From the NCBI RefSeq assembly GCF_003337575.1, contig NZ_QPJM01000009.1, positions 62,001 to 126,000 of the forward strand: a stretch of DNA of 64,000 bases, given 5' to 3'. Below are positions 8,427-16,156 of this stretch, piece by piece. This stretch comes from Phyllobacterium bourgognense (GTDB lineage Bacteria; Pseudomonadota; Alphaproteobacteria; Rhizobiales; Rhizobiaceae). The notes under the pieces were generated by a model. The model did not search any database. It was not told the origin of the DNA and saw only the letters and a program-made list of their open reading frames with translations. The number at the start of each line of letters is the position of its first letter. The first letter of the stretch is position 1. The translations under genes were made by a program, and so were the position numbers.

Positions 8427-9464
8427 ATGGTAGAGCAGATGGCGGAAATTCTCGTTAAGGTGGATGAGCTTGCAAAACGCCTTCTGGCTGCGCTTGTGGC
8501 CGAAGGCGTTCATGATGAGGCGGCAGCCGCAACGACAAAAGCCCTGATGCACGCATCCCTTCTTGGCATCGACAGTCATGGCGCGCGCTTGATCACGCAT
8601 TACTGCAAGGTCCTTCGCGGCGGGCGCGTCAATCCGCGAGCTGCTGTTTCATGCCACCGCACTGGTCCTGCCACAGCCATGGTCGACGGCGATAACGGGC
8701 TCGGTCATCTAACCGCATATCGCGCTGTGGCCGTCGCCATCGAGATCGCCCGCGAAAGCGGCATAGGTGCCGTTGGCGCGACTCGTTCCTCACATTTAGG
8801 GGCTGCAGGCCCCTATGCCCTCGCCATTGCGGAAGCGGGCATGATCGGCTTTGCCACCACCAATACCGACTCGATCGTGGGGCTTTTCGATGGTGCCGAA
8901 CCATTTCACGGAACCAACCCGCTCGCCTTTGCCGCACCGGTAACGGGCGAAAAGCCATGGCTGCTGGACATGGCGACCTCGTCCATCCCGCTCAACCGCG
9001 TCCTGCTCTATCGTTCCTTGGACAAAGAGTTACCTGAGGGCGTTGCGGCGGACGCTGCGGGTGCACCTACGCGAGATCCGGATGTAGCGCAGATGCTGTT
9101 GCCACTAGGCGGCGCAGGCTTCGGTTTCAAGGGTGCCGGACTTGCCGGTGTGGCGACACTCCTTTCCGCTGTCCTCACAGGCACGACGCTCGATCCTGAT
9201 TTTATCCCCATGGTCAATAGCGACGACATATCGACGCCGCGCAATATGGGACATTTCTTTCTGGCTATCGATCCTGCACGCTTTGCAGGCGCGAACATCT
9301 TTGCCGCAGGTATGCGCGCCTACCTCGATCAGCTCCGGGCAGTTCCCGCCATCGATGGCGGGAAGGTCATGGCGCCGGGCGATCGCGAATGGGCCGTGAA
9401 ACAGCAGCGTCTGCGGGACGGCATACCGCTCGATAGCGATACAGCAGCGTTCCTCAATTTCTAG
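8427..9464 (+). CDS. Malate/L-lactate dehydrogenase family oxidoreductase (Ldh_2)
   Basis: NAD(P)H-dependent 2-oxoacid reductase of the Ldh_2 family (YlbC/YiaK/malate dehydrogenase fold, distinct from classical LDH), 345 residues. It has the family signatures HASLLGIDSHGARL, MVDGDNGLGHL, GAVGATRSSHLGAAGPYA and GFATTNTDSIV, and LDMATSSIPLNRV follows the glycine-rich segment. Relatives reduce diketo-sugar acids, ureidoglycolate or sulfolactate. Next to a lactonase and a sugar importer, a sugar-acid substrate is plausible. A second ATG at 8439 (MAEILVKVDEL) may be the true start; neither has a strong Shine-Dalgarno sequence. It is divergent from the GntR-led operon and probably shares its operator. 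Confidence 0.87.
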   Translation: MVEQMAEILVKVDELAKRLLAALVAEGVHDEAAAATTKALMHASLLGIDSHGARLITHYCKVLRGGRVNPRAAVSCHRTGPATAMVDGDNGLGHLTAYRAVAVAIEIARESGIGAVGATRSSHLGAAGPYALAIAEAGMIGFATTNTDSIVGLFDGAEPFHGTNPLAFAAPVTGEKPWLLDMATSSIPLNRVLLYRSLDKELPEGVAADAAGAPTRDPDVAQMLLPLGGAGFGFKGAGLAGVATLLSAVLTGTTLDPDFIPMVNSDDISTPRNMGHFFLAIDPARFAGANIFAAGMRAYLDQLRAVPAIDGGKVMAPGDREWAVKQQRLRDGIPLDSDTAAFLNF

Positions 9465-9489
9465 CGGTCAAGCTGCATTTTCTTGACCG
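9465..9489 (+). terminator. Hairpin after Ldh_2 gene
   Basis: CGGTCAAG (9465-9472) pairs with CTTGACCG (9482-9489) around a T-rich 9-nt loop, directly after the dehydrogenase stop. There is no following T tract, so termination is only suggested. Confidence 0.35.
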
Positions 9490-9558
9490 GAACGGGAACT
9501 CCTCTGACGGGCGATGCGTTCGATAGCATCGATCAACCCCAAAAGAGGGAGTGGAAAA

Positions 9559-9828
9559 ATGTCTTCGACGCAATCAACGACAGACCACAAGCTCATTCGT
9601 AAATGGGTGGAGGCGCGGGATGGCCGGCCATCCAAGGTTGCAGGACGCGATGAGGGGGGTATCTTGCGGATCGATTTCGGCGAACGGGAAGAAACCCTCG
9701 AGAAGATGTCATGGGACGATTTTTTCGAAGTTTTCGATGATCGCCAGCTCGCCTTTCTCTATCAGGAAAAAACCGAGGACGGAAAACCGAGCCGGTTCAA
9801 CAAATTCGTCTCGCGCAAAGACAACTGA
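9559..9828 (+). CDS. Conserved small hypothetical protein
   Basis: 89-residue acidic cytoplasmic protein, MSSTQSTTDHKLIRKWVE..., with a compact pattern that includes ILRIDFGEREETLEKMSWDDFF and ends FLYQEKTEDGKPSRFNKFVS. I have the impression that similar short proteins occur in rhizobia and are sometimes mislabelled as 1,4-alpha-glucan branching enzyme, but no catalytic domain is present here. GAGGGAGTGG upstream of the ATG supports this start over the longer frame from 9514. It stands alone between the dehydrogenase and the debris region, read rightwards. Function unknown. Confidence 0.7.
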   Translation: MSSTQSTTDHKLIRKWVEARDGRPSKVAGRDEGGILRIDFGEREETLEKMSWDDFFEVFDDRQLAFLYQEKTEDGKPSRFNKFVSRKDN

Positions 9829-9905
9829 TCGCGGAATCCCGCGCCCCGCAGCAAGGAAACGCCCGGTCTCGAAACTTGCCGAAGCTGAATTTCGCGCGCA
9901 GTTCC

Positions 9906-10313
9906 TCAGGAATTCAAATACGGAGCGTACGATCGCACGTTCGGGTTGAAGCAGTAGTCGCGACCTTCTGGTTCTGGATGGAACTTCGAAAGACCCTTAC
10001 ATCCAGCTGGTCGAGGCGTCCGAGAGCGATATCGTCGCCGTACCGAGCGAGGTCGGGCGGAGGGTGGCGGCAGTGCCAAGGTCCAGGATCGGCCTTGAGC
10101 AGCCATTGCCCGAACGGCGTGCAGCCAATTGATCGCACCTCGACTATCGGGACCGCGGTCGATGATGTCGCCGAGAAATATGAACTTCGGAATAAATTCG
10201 TTCCTATCGGCATGCACTGTGATTGCAGCGACCAAAGTTCCTAGCAAGTCGGCACGACCATGGACGTCGCCGATGGCATACGTGCAGATGGCTTGAGTGG
10301 GATGCGTGACCAT
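9906..10313 (-). pseudogene. Broken metallophosphatase, N-terminal fragment
   Basis: The first ~62 residues match PPP-type Ser/Thr phosphatase or metallophosphoesterase proteins. They include the metal-binding motifs YAIGDVHGRADLL (GDxHG) and FIFLGDIIDRGPDSRG (GDxVDRG). After GAINWLHA the family's GNHE motif never appears; the frame becomes low-complexity, Arg- and Pro-rich sequence. The region after 10130 in the minus direction has no phosphatase homology in any frame I could read. The catalytic core is incomplete, so this is a truncated pseudogene. Alternative: a rearranged chimera joined at about 10130. Confidence 0.7.
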
Positions 10314-10920
10314 ACTGATTTTCTAGTAGGAGTTGAGGGACAGAGTGCCTGTAACATGACCAGCAAATCTTTATTAAGAGTTGAATAGCGGTGTTCTTTA
10401 CAAGCTCGGAAACAATTTTCTGGTCGAGAAATCATCGCAACCTAGTTTAAGTTAACTGTGAAACGCTATGTAATATTACTGACAAACCACTGTCGCGCGG
10501 CTACTTTTTGTTCAGAATATAGCGAATGATTCTGGATGTCGCTGCTGAAAATTTTCTAACGCTGCTTCACATCGATAGACATTGAAGACGACTGCCGCTG
10601 GCCATTATCTCGGCACTCGTTGCAACAGCTGCGACTATGCGTCGACCGTGTCATCCTCCATGACCGAAAACCGTTCAACCTATACGCAAGGTTAGATTGC
10701 CCTCGCTTCTGGCGCGAGTACGTTGGCATGGAAGGTCGCGATGACCCACTTTGAACATGGATCCGGGCCGCGGCTGCGGTTGTCTGGCTGCTGTCATTTT
10801 ATCGAGAGAATGGCGAATGAGAAAAGATGCCTCCGACGTAGTACAGCAGCGAGGCCAGTCGTTCACAATGCTTCGCGGTAATTACCCACGGAAGGTTAGC
10901 TCAGGAATGGAATCCGAATT
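10314..10920. other. Non-coding or decayed stretch
   Basis: About 600 bp, AT-richer than its surroundings. All frames give short peptides without recognisable domains and with no convincing ribosome binding sites. I see no repeat, RNA gene or mobile-element end here. It is flanked on both sides by broken genes. Confidence 0.4.
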
Positions 10921-11189
10921 ATGGAAGATCTGACCGTAGCGCAGTGTTGAGAGACCCATTGATCCGGCAAATGATGACGGCCGACGGCGTGACACTTACA
11001 GAATTAGCAAGTTTGCTGGAGGAAGCCGCCGCGAAGAGGAACCTAAGCTTCGGGGTCCATCTACCAAGAAACATCGTTTCGAATCTCGGCATGGGCGATG
11101 GTCTGGGGCGGGAACCGGCGGCGTTCGTAGCCGGCGGCGGAATGGTTCATCCCCATCGTTTATGCCAAAGTCACTCAGCCCAAGTATAA
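10921..11189 (+). pseudogene. Frameshifted small hypothetical gene
   Basis: An ATG at 10921 opens MEDLTVAQ and then hits TGA. One base out of frame the sequence continues VLRDPLIRQMMTADGVTLTE and LASLLEEAAAKR, a protein-like helical segment. A single missing base near 10944 would join them into one ORF. After about residue 45 the sequence loses protein-like character. No family is recognised with certainty. It is most likely a decayed small gene in the debris region. Confidence 0.35.
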
Positions 11190-11224
11190 CGTGATAAGCC
11201 CTCACTCGGAAGCGTGATAGAACC

Positions 11225-11281
11225 ATCGTTTCGATCGTTGAAATAGCCCAAATGAGCAGGCATCGAGTGCATCGAAACGAT
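11225..11281. promoter_or_regulatory. Inverted 11-mers upstream of TetR gene
   Basis: ATCGTTTCGAT (11225-11235) and its exact reverse complement ATCGAAACGAT (11271-11281) lie 46 bp apart just before the TetR start at 11310. A third partial copy (ATCGTTTCGA) is at 11073. They are candidate operator half-sites for autoregulation; inference only. Confidence 0.35.
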
Positions 11282-11309
11282 CGGTTGGAAATAAGAAAAC
11301 GAGATTAAA

Positions 11310-12008
11310 ATGTCATCTACGAAGGCGTCACACGTATCATCGATAAATGCTTCCGGCTTGGAAGCGGTGATGCTTGTCGACAAGCGGCAGCGCAGATTGG
11401 CGGCTGGCCAGGATCCGGCCAAGCGCCAGCAGATCCTTGAAGGCGCAAACCGCGTTTTTTCGCATTTGGGTTTCGATGCCGCGAGCATGAATGACATAAC
11501 GCGCGAAGCCGGCGTGTCGAAGGGGACGATCTACGTCTATTTCGATAGCAAAGAAGAGCTTTTCATGGAGCTCTGCAACCATTACCGCGAAGTCCTTTTC
11601 GTGAACATCTATAATTTTCTGGAGGACGATGGGGATTTGCGGGAAGCGCTGATCGGTTTCGGATCAGCCTTGGCGGAACTAATCACCTCCGATGTGGTCA
11701 TTAGCGCGCAGCGTGGGGTGATCGGCGTTGCCGAGCGCATGCCGTCGATCAGCCGTGAGTTCTACGAGCGGGGCCCCAAGCGCGGTCAGGCCAAACTCAG
11801 GGGGCTACTGGACAGGAATGTCGCGACTGGAGTTCTGGACATCCCGGACACCGAGCTAGCGACCTACCAGTTGGTTGACCTGTTCATGTCGGGCATGTTC
11901 AAGAAACGCCTGTATGGTTGTATGGAAGGTCCGCCTTCGCAGGAACTGATCCGCAGGACCGTGACGGCTGGGGTTGATGTGTTCCTGCGAGCTTACCGAC
12001 CGTCCTGA
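11310..12008 (+). CDS. TetR/AcrR family transcriptional regulator
   Basis: 232-residue TetR regulator. After a ~30-residue N-terminal tail the HTH domain reads [49 protein letters not shown], a very canonical TetR_N. The helical ligand domain carries [22 protein letters not shown], a segment seen in the AcrR group that often controls multidrug pumps. A later ATG (residue 21, before LVDKRQRR) is possible. The adjacent genes are broken, so the natural target is not evident; it may be an orphan left after its neighbours decayed. Inverted ATCGTTTCGAT elements upstream suggest autoregulation. Confidence 0.85.
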   Translation: MSSTKASHVSSINASGLEAVMLVDKRQRRLAAGQDPAKRQQILEGANRVFSHLGFDAASMNDITREAGVSKGTIYVYFDSKEELFMELCNHYREVLFVNIYNFLEDDGDLREALIGFGSALAELITSDVVISAQRGVIGVAERMPSISREFYERGPKRGQAKLRGLLDRNVATGVLDIPDTELATYQLVDLFMSGMFKKRLYGCMEGPPSQELIRRTVTAGVDVFLRAYRPS

Positions 12009-12106
12009 TAGTCCGCCGTGGCGATCGTGCCGGGTATTCTAGAAGCGCTAAATTTTCCAACTCCAAACCGTCCCCTAACCGTCGATCTGACATAGAGGCG
12101 AACCCG

Positions 12107-12250
12107 ATGAAAATTCTTGTTGTAGGTGCAGGTGGCATAGGCGGTTATTTCGGAGGTAGACTTCTGGCTGCTGGTCGCGACATAACTTTCTCGTACAATG
12201 ATGATCGAAAAACTACAATCAAATCCAACCTCTCAGGTCTATGTCGTTGA
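12107..12250 (+). pseudogene. panE: Ketopantoate reductase (PanE/ApbA) N-terminal stub
   Basis: 47 residues beginning [20 protein letters not shown], the unmistakable Rossmann GxGxxG N-terminus of 2-dehydropantoate 2-reductase, followed by AAGRDITF. The match ends abruptly after about residue 28 (near 12190) and the rest is unrelated. The intact enzyme has about 300 residues. The start of the broken response regulator at 12198 lies inside this stub, marking a recombination join between two unrelated gene fragments. Confidence 0.75.
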
Positions 12251-12446
12251 TGATGACGTGCATATGCGGGAAGCTGTTCTTGGCATGCTTCGATCATTGA
12301 ACATCTCCGCTCGTGCTTCGAAACTGCCTCTGGCTTTTCTCGAGAATGTCCCGCCAGGCCCCGGATGCATCGTGCTTGATGTCAGAATGCCCGGTATCAA
12401 CGGTCTGGATTTTCAAGATGAATTGGTCGTGATGCAATGCAGTTAA
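12198..12446 (+). pseudogene. Truncated FixJ-like receiver domain
   Basis: The frame encodes [20 protein letters not shown] and GPGCIVLDVRMPGINGLDFQDEL, a FixJ-type receiver with the acidic pocket and phospho-acceptor Asp. It then stops at VVMQCS, before the switch Thr and Lys motifs and without the LuxR-type HTH. Intact paralogs at 36095, 45022 and 46108 continue for another ~130 residues. The ATG at 12198 lies within the panE stub and has no clear ribosome binding site. It is a remnant. Confidence 0.75.
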
Positions 12447-12490
12447 GACGGGCCTTTTTCATCTTGGCGGCTGATGGCCATTCGCGAAAC

Positions 12491-12538
12491 AATACGGCGC
12501 TCAACCTGTTTCCGAGGAGCGCCGTATTACCCGGAGAA
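12491..12538. repeat. 12-bp inverted repeat after receiver fragment
   Basis: AATACGGCGCTC (12491-12502) and GAGCGCCGTATT (12527-12538) are exact inverted copies around a 24-nt loop. It could be an old terminator of the broken regulator; there is no T tract. Confidence 0.4.
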
Positions 12539-12666
12539 AGCGAGCGTCATTGCTGGCTGCTCAACAATCTCGATGACGGGTGGACAGCACGAATGGGAAC
12601 GATGCGAAGCATTTGCAAGTCCCGGGATGACCTTCGATTATCACTATGTAAGCCACGGCTTTATTC

Positions 12667-12695
12667 TTGACTCCTTGGTCCAGAATAACTATTTT
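12667..12695 (+). promoter_or_regulatory. Sigma70-type promoter of TetR gene, leaderless
   Basis: TTGACT (12667-12672, preceded by C as in the alphaproteobacterial CTTGAC) and TATTTT (12690-12695) are separated by 17 bp. The expected start of transcription coincides with the ATG at 12702, which has no Shine-Dalgarno sequence, so the transcript may be leaderless. Confidence 0.5.
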
Positions 12696-12701
12696 CGTTT
12701 T

Positions 12702-13289
12702 ATGGCCAGACCCAAAGAATTTGATCGCGATGCAGCCCTTGCCGGAGCACTCCAGGTGTTCTGGGCCAAGGGCTATGAAGGAGCTTCGACTGGTGATCTC
12801 CTGAAGGGAATGAAGATCGGTCGGCAGTCAATGTACGACACATTCGGTGACAAGCAGGCGCTTTATCTCGAATGCCTGCACTGCTACCACAAGCTCGATA
12901 ACAAGAACTTCTTCGACCATCTGAGCGACAATCCTTCGCCGCTTGAGGTCCTACATGGTTTCCTTGCGATCTTCACTCGCCGGAGCGAAGCGGAGAACGC
13001 CATGGGTTGTATGGGCATTAATGCCATTACTGCCTACGGCCAAACGAAGCCGGAAGTAAAGGCGTTGGCACTTAACACTGCCGCTAGAGTCGAAGCTATG
13101 CTTGCCCGGTTGATCGAGGCGGCGCAGAAAACTGGGGAATTAGCCAACTCCGTGGATGCCGATGTCGCCTCAAGCTTTGTGTATGCTGCTCTGCAGGGCC
13201 TCACTGTTCGCGCCCAAGCCGGCGCTAGCCGAGGTGAACTGGCTGACGTCGCAGATTTCACCATAAAGGCGCTTAAAGCTATGCGGTGA
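12702..13289 (+). CDS. TetR/AcrR family transcriptional regulator
   Basis: 195-residue TetR regulator starting MARPKEFDRDAALAGALQVF, a start typical of the subgroup that sits beside short-chain dehydrogenases. The HTH is GYEGASTGDLLKGMKIGRQSMYDTFGDKQALY. The C-terminal half has the subgroup hallmark GCMGINAITAYG and an alanine-rich last helix. The frame is open back to 12474 but that extension is not protein-like; the ATG at 12702 follows a good promoter with no room for a leader. The SDR gene begins 86 bp downstream, with a TTTTGGA inverted repeat between them, so repression of the SDR is the likely job. Confidence 0.87.
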   Translation: MARPKEFDRDAALAGALQVFWAKGYEGASTGDLLKGMKIGRQSMYDTFGDKQALYLECLHCYHKLDNKNFFDHLSDNPSPLEVLHGFLAIFTRRSEAENAMGCMGINAITAYGQTKPEVKALALNTAARVEAMLARLIEAAQKTGELANSVDADVASSFVYAALQGLTVRAQAGASRGELADVADFTIKALKAMR

Positions 13290-13323
13290 ACACCTCATGC
13301 CTAAAAGTCACTACCGTGGTCAA

Positions 13324-13345
13324 TTTTGGATTACTCAGTCCAAAA
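13324..13345 (+). promoter_or_regulatory. Putative TetR operator before SDR gene
   Basis: TTTTGGA (13324-13330) and TCCAAAA (13339-13345) form a perfect 7-bp inverted repeat with an 8-bp spacer, 30 bp upstream of the SDR start and just after the TetR gene. Geometry and position fit a TetR-family operator. Binding by the 12702 regulator is inferred. Confidence 0.55.
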
Positions 13346-13375
13346 CCCAACTTTGTGTTCATGAAAGGAACCAAT

Positions 13376-14125
13376 ATGTCGGCATCTCTCACACTTCTCA
13401 ACAAGCGCGCCATCGTCACTGGGGGCTCACGCGGTATTGGCGCTGCTATCGTCCGCCGACTTTCGGCCGACGGAGCAAGCGTCGCTTTCACCTATTTGGC
13501 CAACTCCGATGCGGCCGATAGCCTTGTCGATGAAATTGCTGTCAATGGCGGCAAAGCTTTTGCCTTTAGAGCTGACAGCTCCGATGTAGAAGGCTTGCAA
13601 GGCGCGATCCGCCAGGCAGCAGAAAAACTGGGAGGACTCGACATCTTGGTCAACAATGCCGGTGTCCTGACCCATGCCGTGATCGAGGACGTAACACTTG
13701 CCGATTTCGACAAAACAATCGCCGTCAATGTGCGCGCTCCCTTCTTTGCCATGCAAGAAGCAGCAAGGCACATGCAGGCGGGCGGGCGTATCATCAATGT
13801 GTCGAGCAACACTGCGGTCCGCGTTGCAGTGCCAGGGGCCAGTGTCTACGCCATGTCCAAAGCCGCAGTCACCTCAATGACACGCGCCCTGGCTCATGAG
13901 TTCGCCCCCTTGGGTATCGCCGTTAATGCCATCCAACCTGGTCCGACGACAACCGACATGACTGATCGTGGAGAAGAGATGAAGGCATTTATCACCGGCA
14001 TGGTTCCGGCAGGCCGTATGGCCGATGTCTCGGAGCCTGCAGCGCTGGTCGCCTATCTTGCTGGGCCCGCCGCGGGCTTTATCAATGGCGCAGCAATAAC
14101 CATCGACGGAGCGATGACGGCCTGA
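13376..14125 (+). CDS. Short-chain dehydrogenase/reductase (SDR)
   Basis: Classical SDR of 249 residues, a cytoplasmic NAD(P)(H)-dependent oxidoreductase. It has the cofactor motif TGGSRGIGAAIVRRL, NNAG (LVNNAGVLTHA), catalytic Ser in INVSSNTA, and YxxxK as YAMSKAA; PGPTTTDM follows the active site. Arg in GGSRG suggests NADP(H) preference, which is inference. The ATG at 13376 has AAAGGA upstream; the ORF extension to 13286 overlaps the TetR stop and is rejected. It is probably controlled by the TetR gene just upstream. Substrate unknown. Confidence 0.9.
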   Translation: MSASLTLLNKRAIVTGGSRGIGAAIVRRLSADGASVAFTYLANSDAADSLVDEIAVNGGKAFAFRADSSDVEGLQGAIRQAAEKLGGLDILVNNAGVLTHAVIEDVTLADFDKTIAVNVRAPFFAMQEAARHMQAGGRIINVSSNTAVRVAVPGASVYAMSKAAVTSMTRALAHEFAPLGIAVNAIQPGPTTTDMTDRGEEMKAFITGMVPAGRMADVSEPAALVAYLAGPAAGFINGAAITIDGAMTA

Positions 14126-14146
14126 CGAATTGCAATGACCAACACA

Positions 14147-14262
14147 GTTGGTCTCATCGGATGCAAACGTGCGAAATGCCGTTCTGGCTCGATGAGACCA
14201 ACCATGCGAACCTTCAATATTGTAGTCAAGTCGGCCATCGGCATTTCGCACGTTTGCATCCG
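14147..14262. repeat. Two interlocked perfect inverted repeats
   Basis: Repeat 1: 13-bp arms 14147-14159 and 14190-14202. Repeat 2: 24-bp arms 14158-14181 and 14239-14262 (key sequence GATGCAAACGTGCGAAATGC). All pairs are exact. The left arm of repeat 2 lies in the loop of hairpin 1 and its right arm outside it, so the two stems cross in pseudoknot order. Located between the SDR stop and the HD-domain gene. Confidence 0.75.
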
Positions 14263-14282
14263 GCGATTACTTCTCGGCTACA

Positions 14283-14300
14283 CACTAAGTATACTTATGG
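14283..14300. promoter_or_regulatory. Recurrent palindromic box (HD gene promoter)
   Basis: CACTAAGTATACTTATGG. Its core TAAGTATACTTA is a perfect 12-bp palindrome, shared exactly with the box at 42744. It belongs to the window-wide CCTAAAC-N4-GTTTAGG-like set. Confidence 0.4.
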
Positions 14301-14357
14301 CATCGGGCATTTCGTCCTATGAACGCCTTCGACTTGCACTAGGAGTTGAAGCATCCC

Positions 14358-15002
14358 ATGGACACCAATAAGCAAACGATAGCCAGTGTAGTGGTTCCCG
14401 ACACCGAGCTGATCCGGAAAGCCCTCGACTACGCGAAAACCGTCTACGAACCCTACCTGTACAACCACGTGCTTCGGTCATGGTTATTCGCCGCAACCTT
14501 GGCTGACATGAAAAATGTCCAACACGACGGAGAGATTCTCGCCGTTGGAACGCTTCTGCATGATGTCACTTTAAATACATCGTTTCGTGGCCCACGGCGC
14601 TTCGAGGTAGAGGGTGCTGATATAGCTCGCTCGTTCGCAAAGGATAGCGGCGTTGATGATAGGCGCGCTCAGCTAATTTGGGACAGCGTTGCCCTCAATT
14701 CAACCCCATCAATTGGTCTCTACAAGGAACCAGAGGTGGCCTTATGCACAGCAGGGATTTGCCTCGACGTAGTCGGCTTGGATTATACCCAAATTCCAAC
14801 AGACCGGCGGAAAGTCATCACCGACGCATATCCGAGATTGGGAATGAAAGAGAAGATGACGCGTTGTTTCTGCCACATGGTGAAAGCCGCGCCGGAAACA
14901 ACGTATGATAACTTTCTCAGAGATTTTGGGCTGCGATGTGTTCCCGGTTACTCGACACCATCGTCTGTAGACTTCGTTCAGGATGCTCCGTTCGAGAGCT
15001 AA
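14358..15002 (+). CDS. HD-domain hydrolase, cyanamide-hydratase-like
   Basis: 214-residue metal-dependent HD-domain protein. The metal ligands are visible as His in YLYNHVLRSWLFA, the HD pair in VGTLLHDVTLN, and a downstream Asp in CLDVVGLDY. Layout and length resemble the fungal/bacterial cyanamide hydratase-like group, whose members hydrate nitriles or act on unknown small molecules. The start is the ATG at 14358 with AGGAG nine bases upstream. A palindromic CTAAGTATACTTA element lies 60-75 bp upstream and matches boxes in front of other genes here. It is followed 45 bp later by the frameshifted alpha/beta hydrolase. Confidence 0.75.
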   Translation: MDTNKQTIASVVVPDTELIRKALDYAKTVYEPYLYNHVLRSWLFAATLADMKNVQHDGEILAVGTLLHDVTLNTSFRGPRRFEVEGADIARSFAKDSGVDDRRAQLIWDSVALNSTPSIGLYKEPEVALCTAGICLDVVGLDYTQIPTDRRKVITDAYPRLGMKEKMTRCFCHMVKAAPETTYDNFLRDFGLRCVPGYSTPSSVDFVQDAPFES

Positions 15003-15047
15003 TCCTCTGACTTCGTTCAAGATAGTCCTCATCGGGGAGCGAGGTTA

Positions 15048-16099
15048 GTGACTAAAGATAAACTCAGTACAGCAGCACCTGTGTCGAGAATTGTGGATGG
15101 CATCGGGATGAACCGTCGATCATTCGTGTTGTGCTTTGTGGCGGCAGTCACAGCAGCGCGGCCGGTTGTTGCGGTGAGTGCCCCAAGGGGAAATGAGAAG
15201 ATGTGGCCCAATGCGCCAAAACATGTTGAATCTGGTGTCCTTAACATCGGCTTTTACGAACTCGGGTCTCCTGCCGCGCCGGCGGTTTTTTTGCTGCATG
15301 GTTTTCCCTACGATATACATAGCTATGTTGAAGTGGCTCCTTTACTCGCCCAAAAAGGTTTCCGTGTTATTGTGCCGCATCTTCGGGGCCACGGCACCAC
15401 ATCATTCCTTGAACTCTCCACCGCTCGTTCAGGTCAGCAAGCCGCTATTGGCAAAGACTTAATTGATCTGATGGATACGTTAATGATCGATCAGGCAATT
15501 TTTGCTGGATATGATTGGGGCGGTCGAGCAGCTGCGTCGCAGCTGCGCTTTGGCCTGAACGGTGCAAAGGTCTGGTTTCAGTTAATAGTTATCTGATTCA
15601 GGACATTTCTCGCGCGAACCAGCCCGCCCCTGCGAGAGTCGAGCGCGGTTTTTGGTACCAGTTTTACTTTCAGACTGAGCGTGGACGTCGTGGCTTGGAC
15701 CAATACAGAAGTGACATTGCCCGCATTATGTGGCGAGACAACTCGCCGACCTGGAATTTTGACGAGGCGACGTTCAATCGCTCCGCGGCCTCTTTTGAAA
15801 ACCCCGATTATGTTGACGTCGTCATTCACTCATATCGTCATCGATTGGGTGGCGCACCGGGCTATCCTGAATATGCAGCGCTGGAATCGGCGTTGGCGGA
15901 TCTGCCGAAAATTAAAGTTCCCGCAGTCACACTCGATGGTGATTCCGATGGGGTTGTTGCTGCAACCGATGGGAAGACCACAGCTGCAAACTTCTCAGGC
16001 AAGCGTGTCCATCACGTTGTTCCCGGAGTTGGCCATAACCTTCCACAGGAGGCTCCTGCGGCGTTTGTGGATGCAATAGTCGAGGTAAGCTTGATGTAA
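15048..16099 (+). pseudogene. Alpha/beta hydrolase broken by a one-base frameshift
   Basis: The upstream half (to 15596) has a twin-arginine-like leader MNRRSFVLCFVAAVTAA, the oxyanion motif VFLLHGFPYD and an Asp nucleophile elbow GYDWGG, as in epoxide hydrolase or haloalkane dehalogenase relatives. From about 15532 the homologous sequence continues one frame over (VAALWPERCKGLVSVNSYLI) to 16099, including LDGDSDGV and the catalytic His region VPGVGHNLPQEAP. Inserting one base in the repeated GCAGCTGCG-TC-GCAGCTGCG segment restores a ~330-residue exported hydrolase. The start could be GTG 15048 or ATG 15108. It may be a true pseudogene or a sequencing error. Confidence 0.8.
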
Positions 16100-16156
16100 A
16101 CGCGGCGCTCGGCTTGATTACTGTACCTGCACACTGCGGGTGCGCGTGAAGCCACG

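Noticed and set aside
9950-10132. Plus-strand open frame ending AVPRSRIGLEQPLPERRAAN before TGA 10130
   Set aside because: Looks protein-like for ~60 residues opposite the decayed phosphatase end, but has no start codon context or recognised family. It may be the other partner of the rearrangement.
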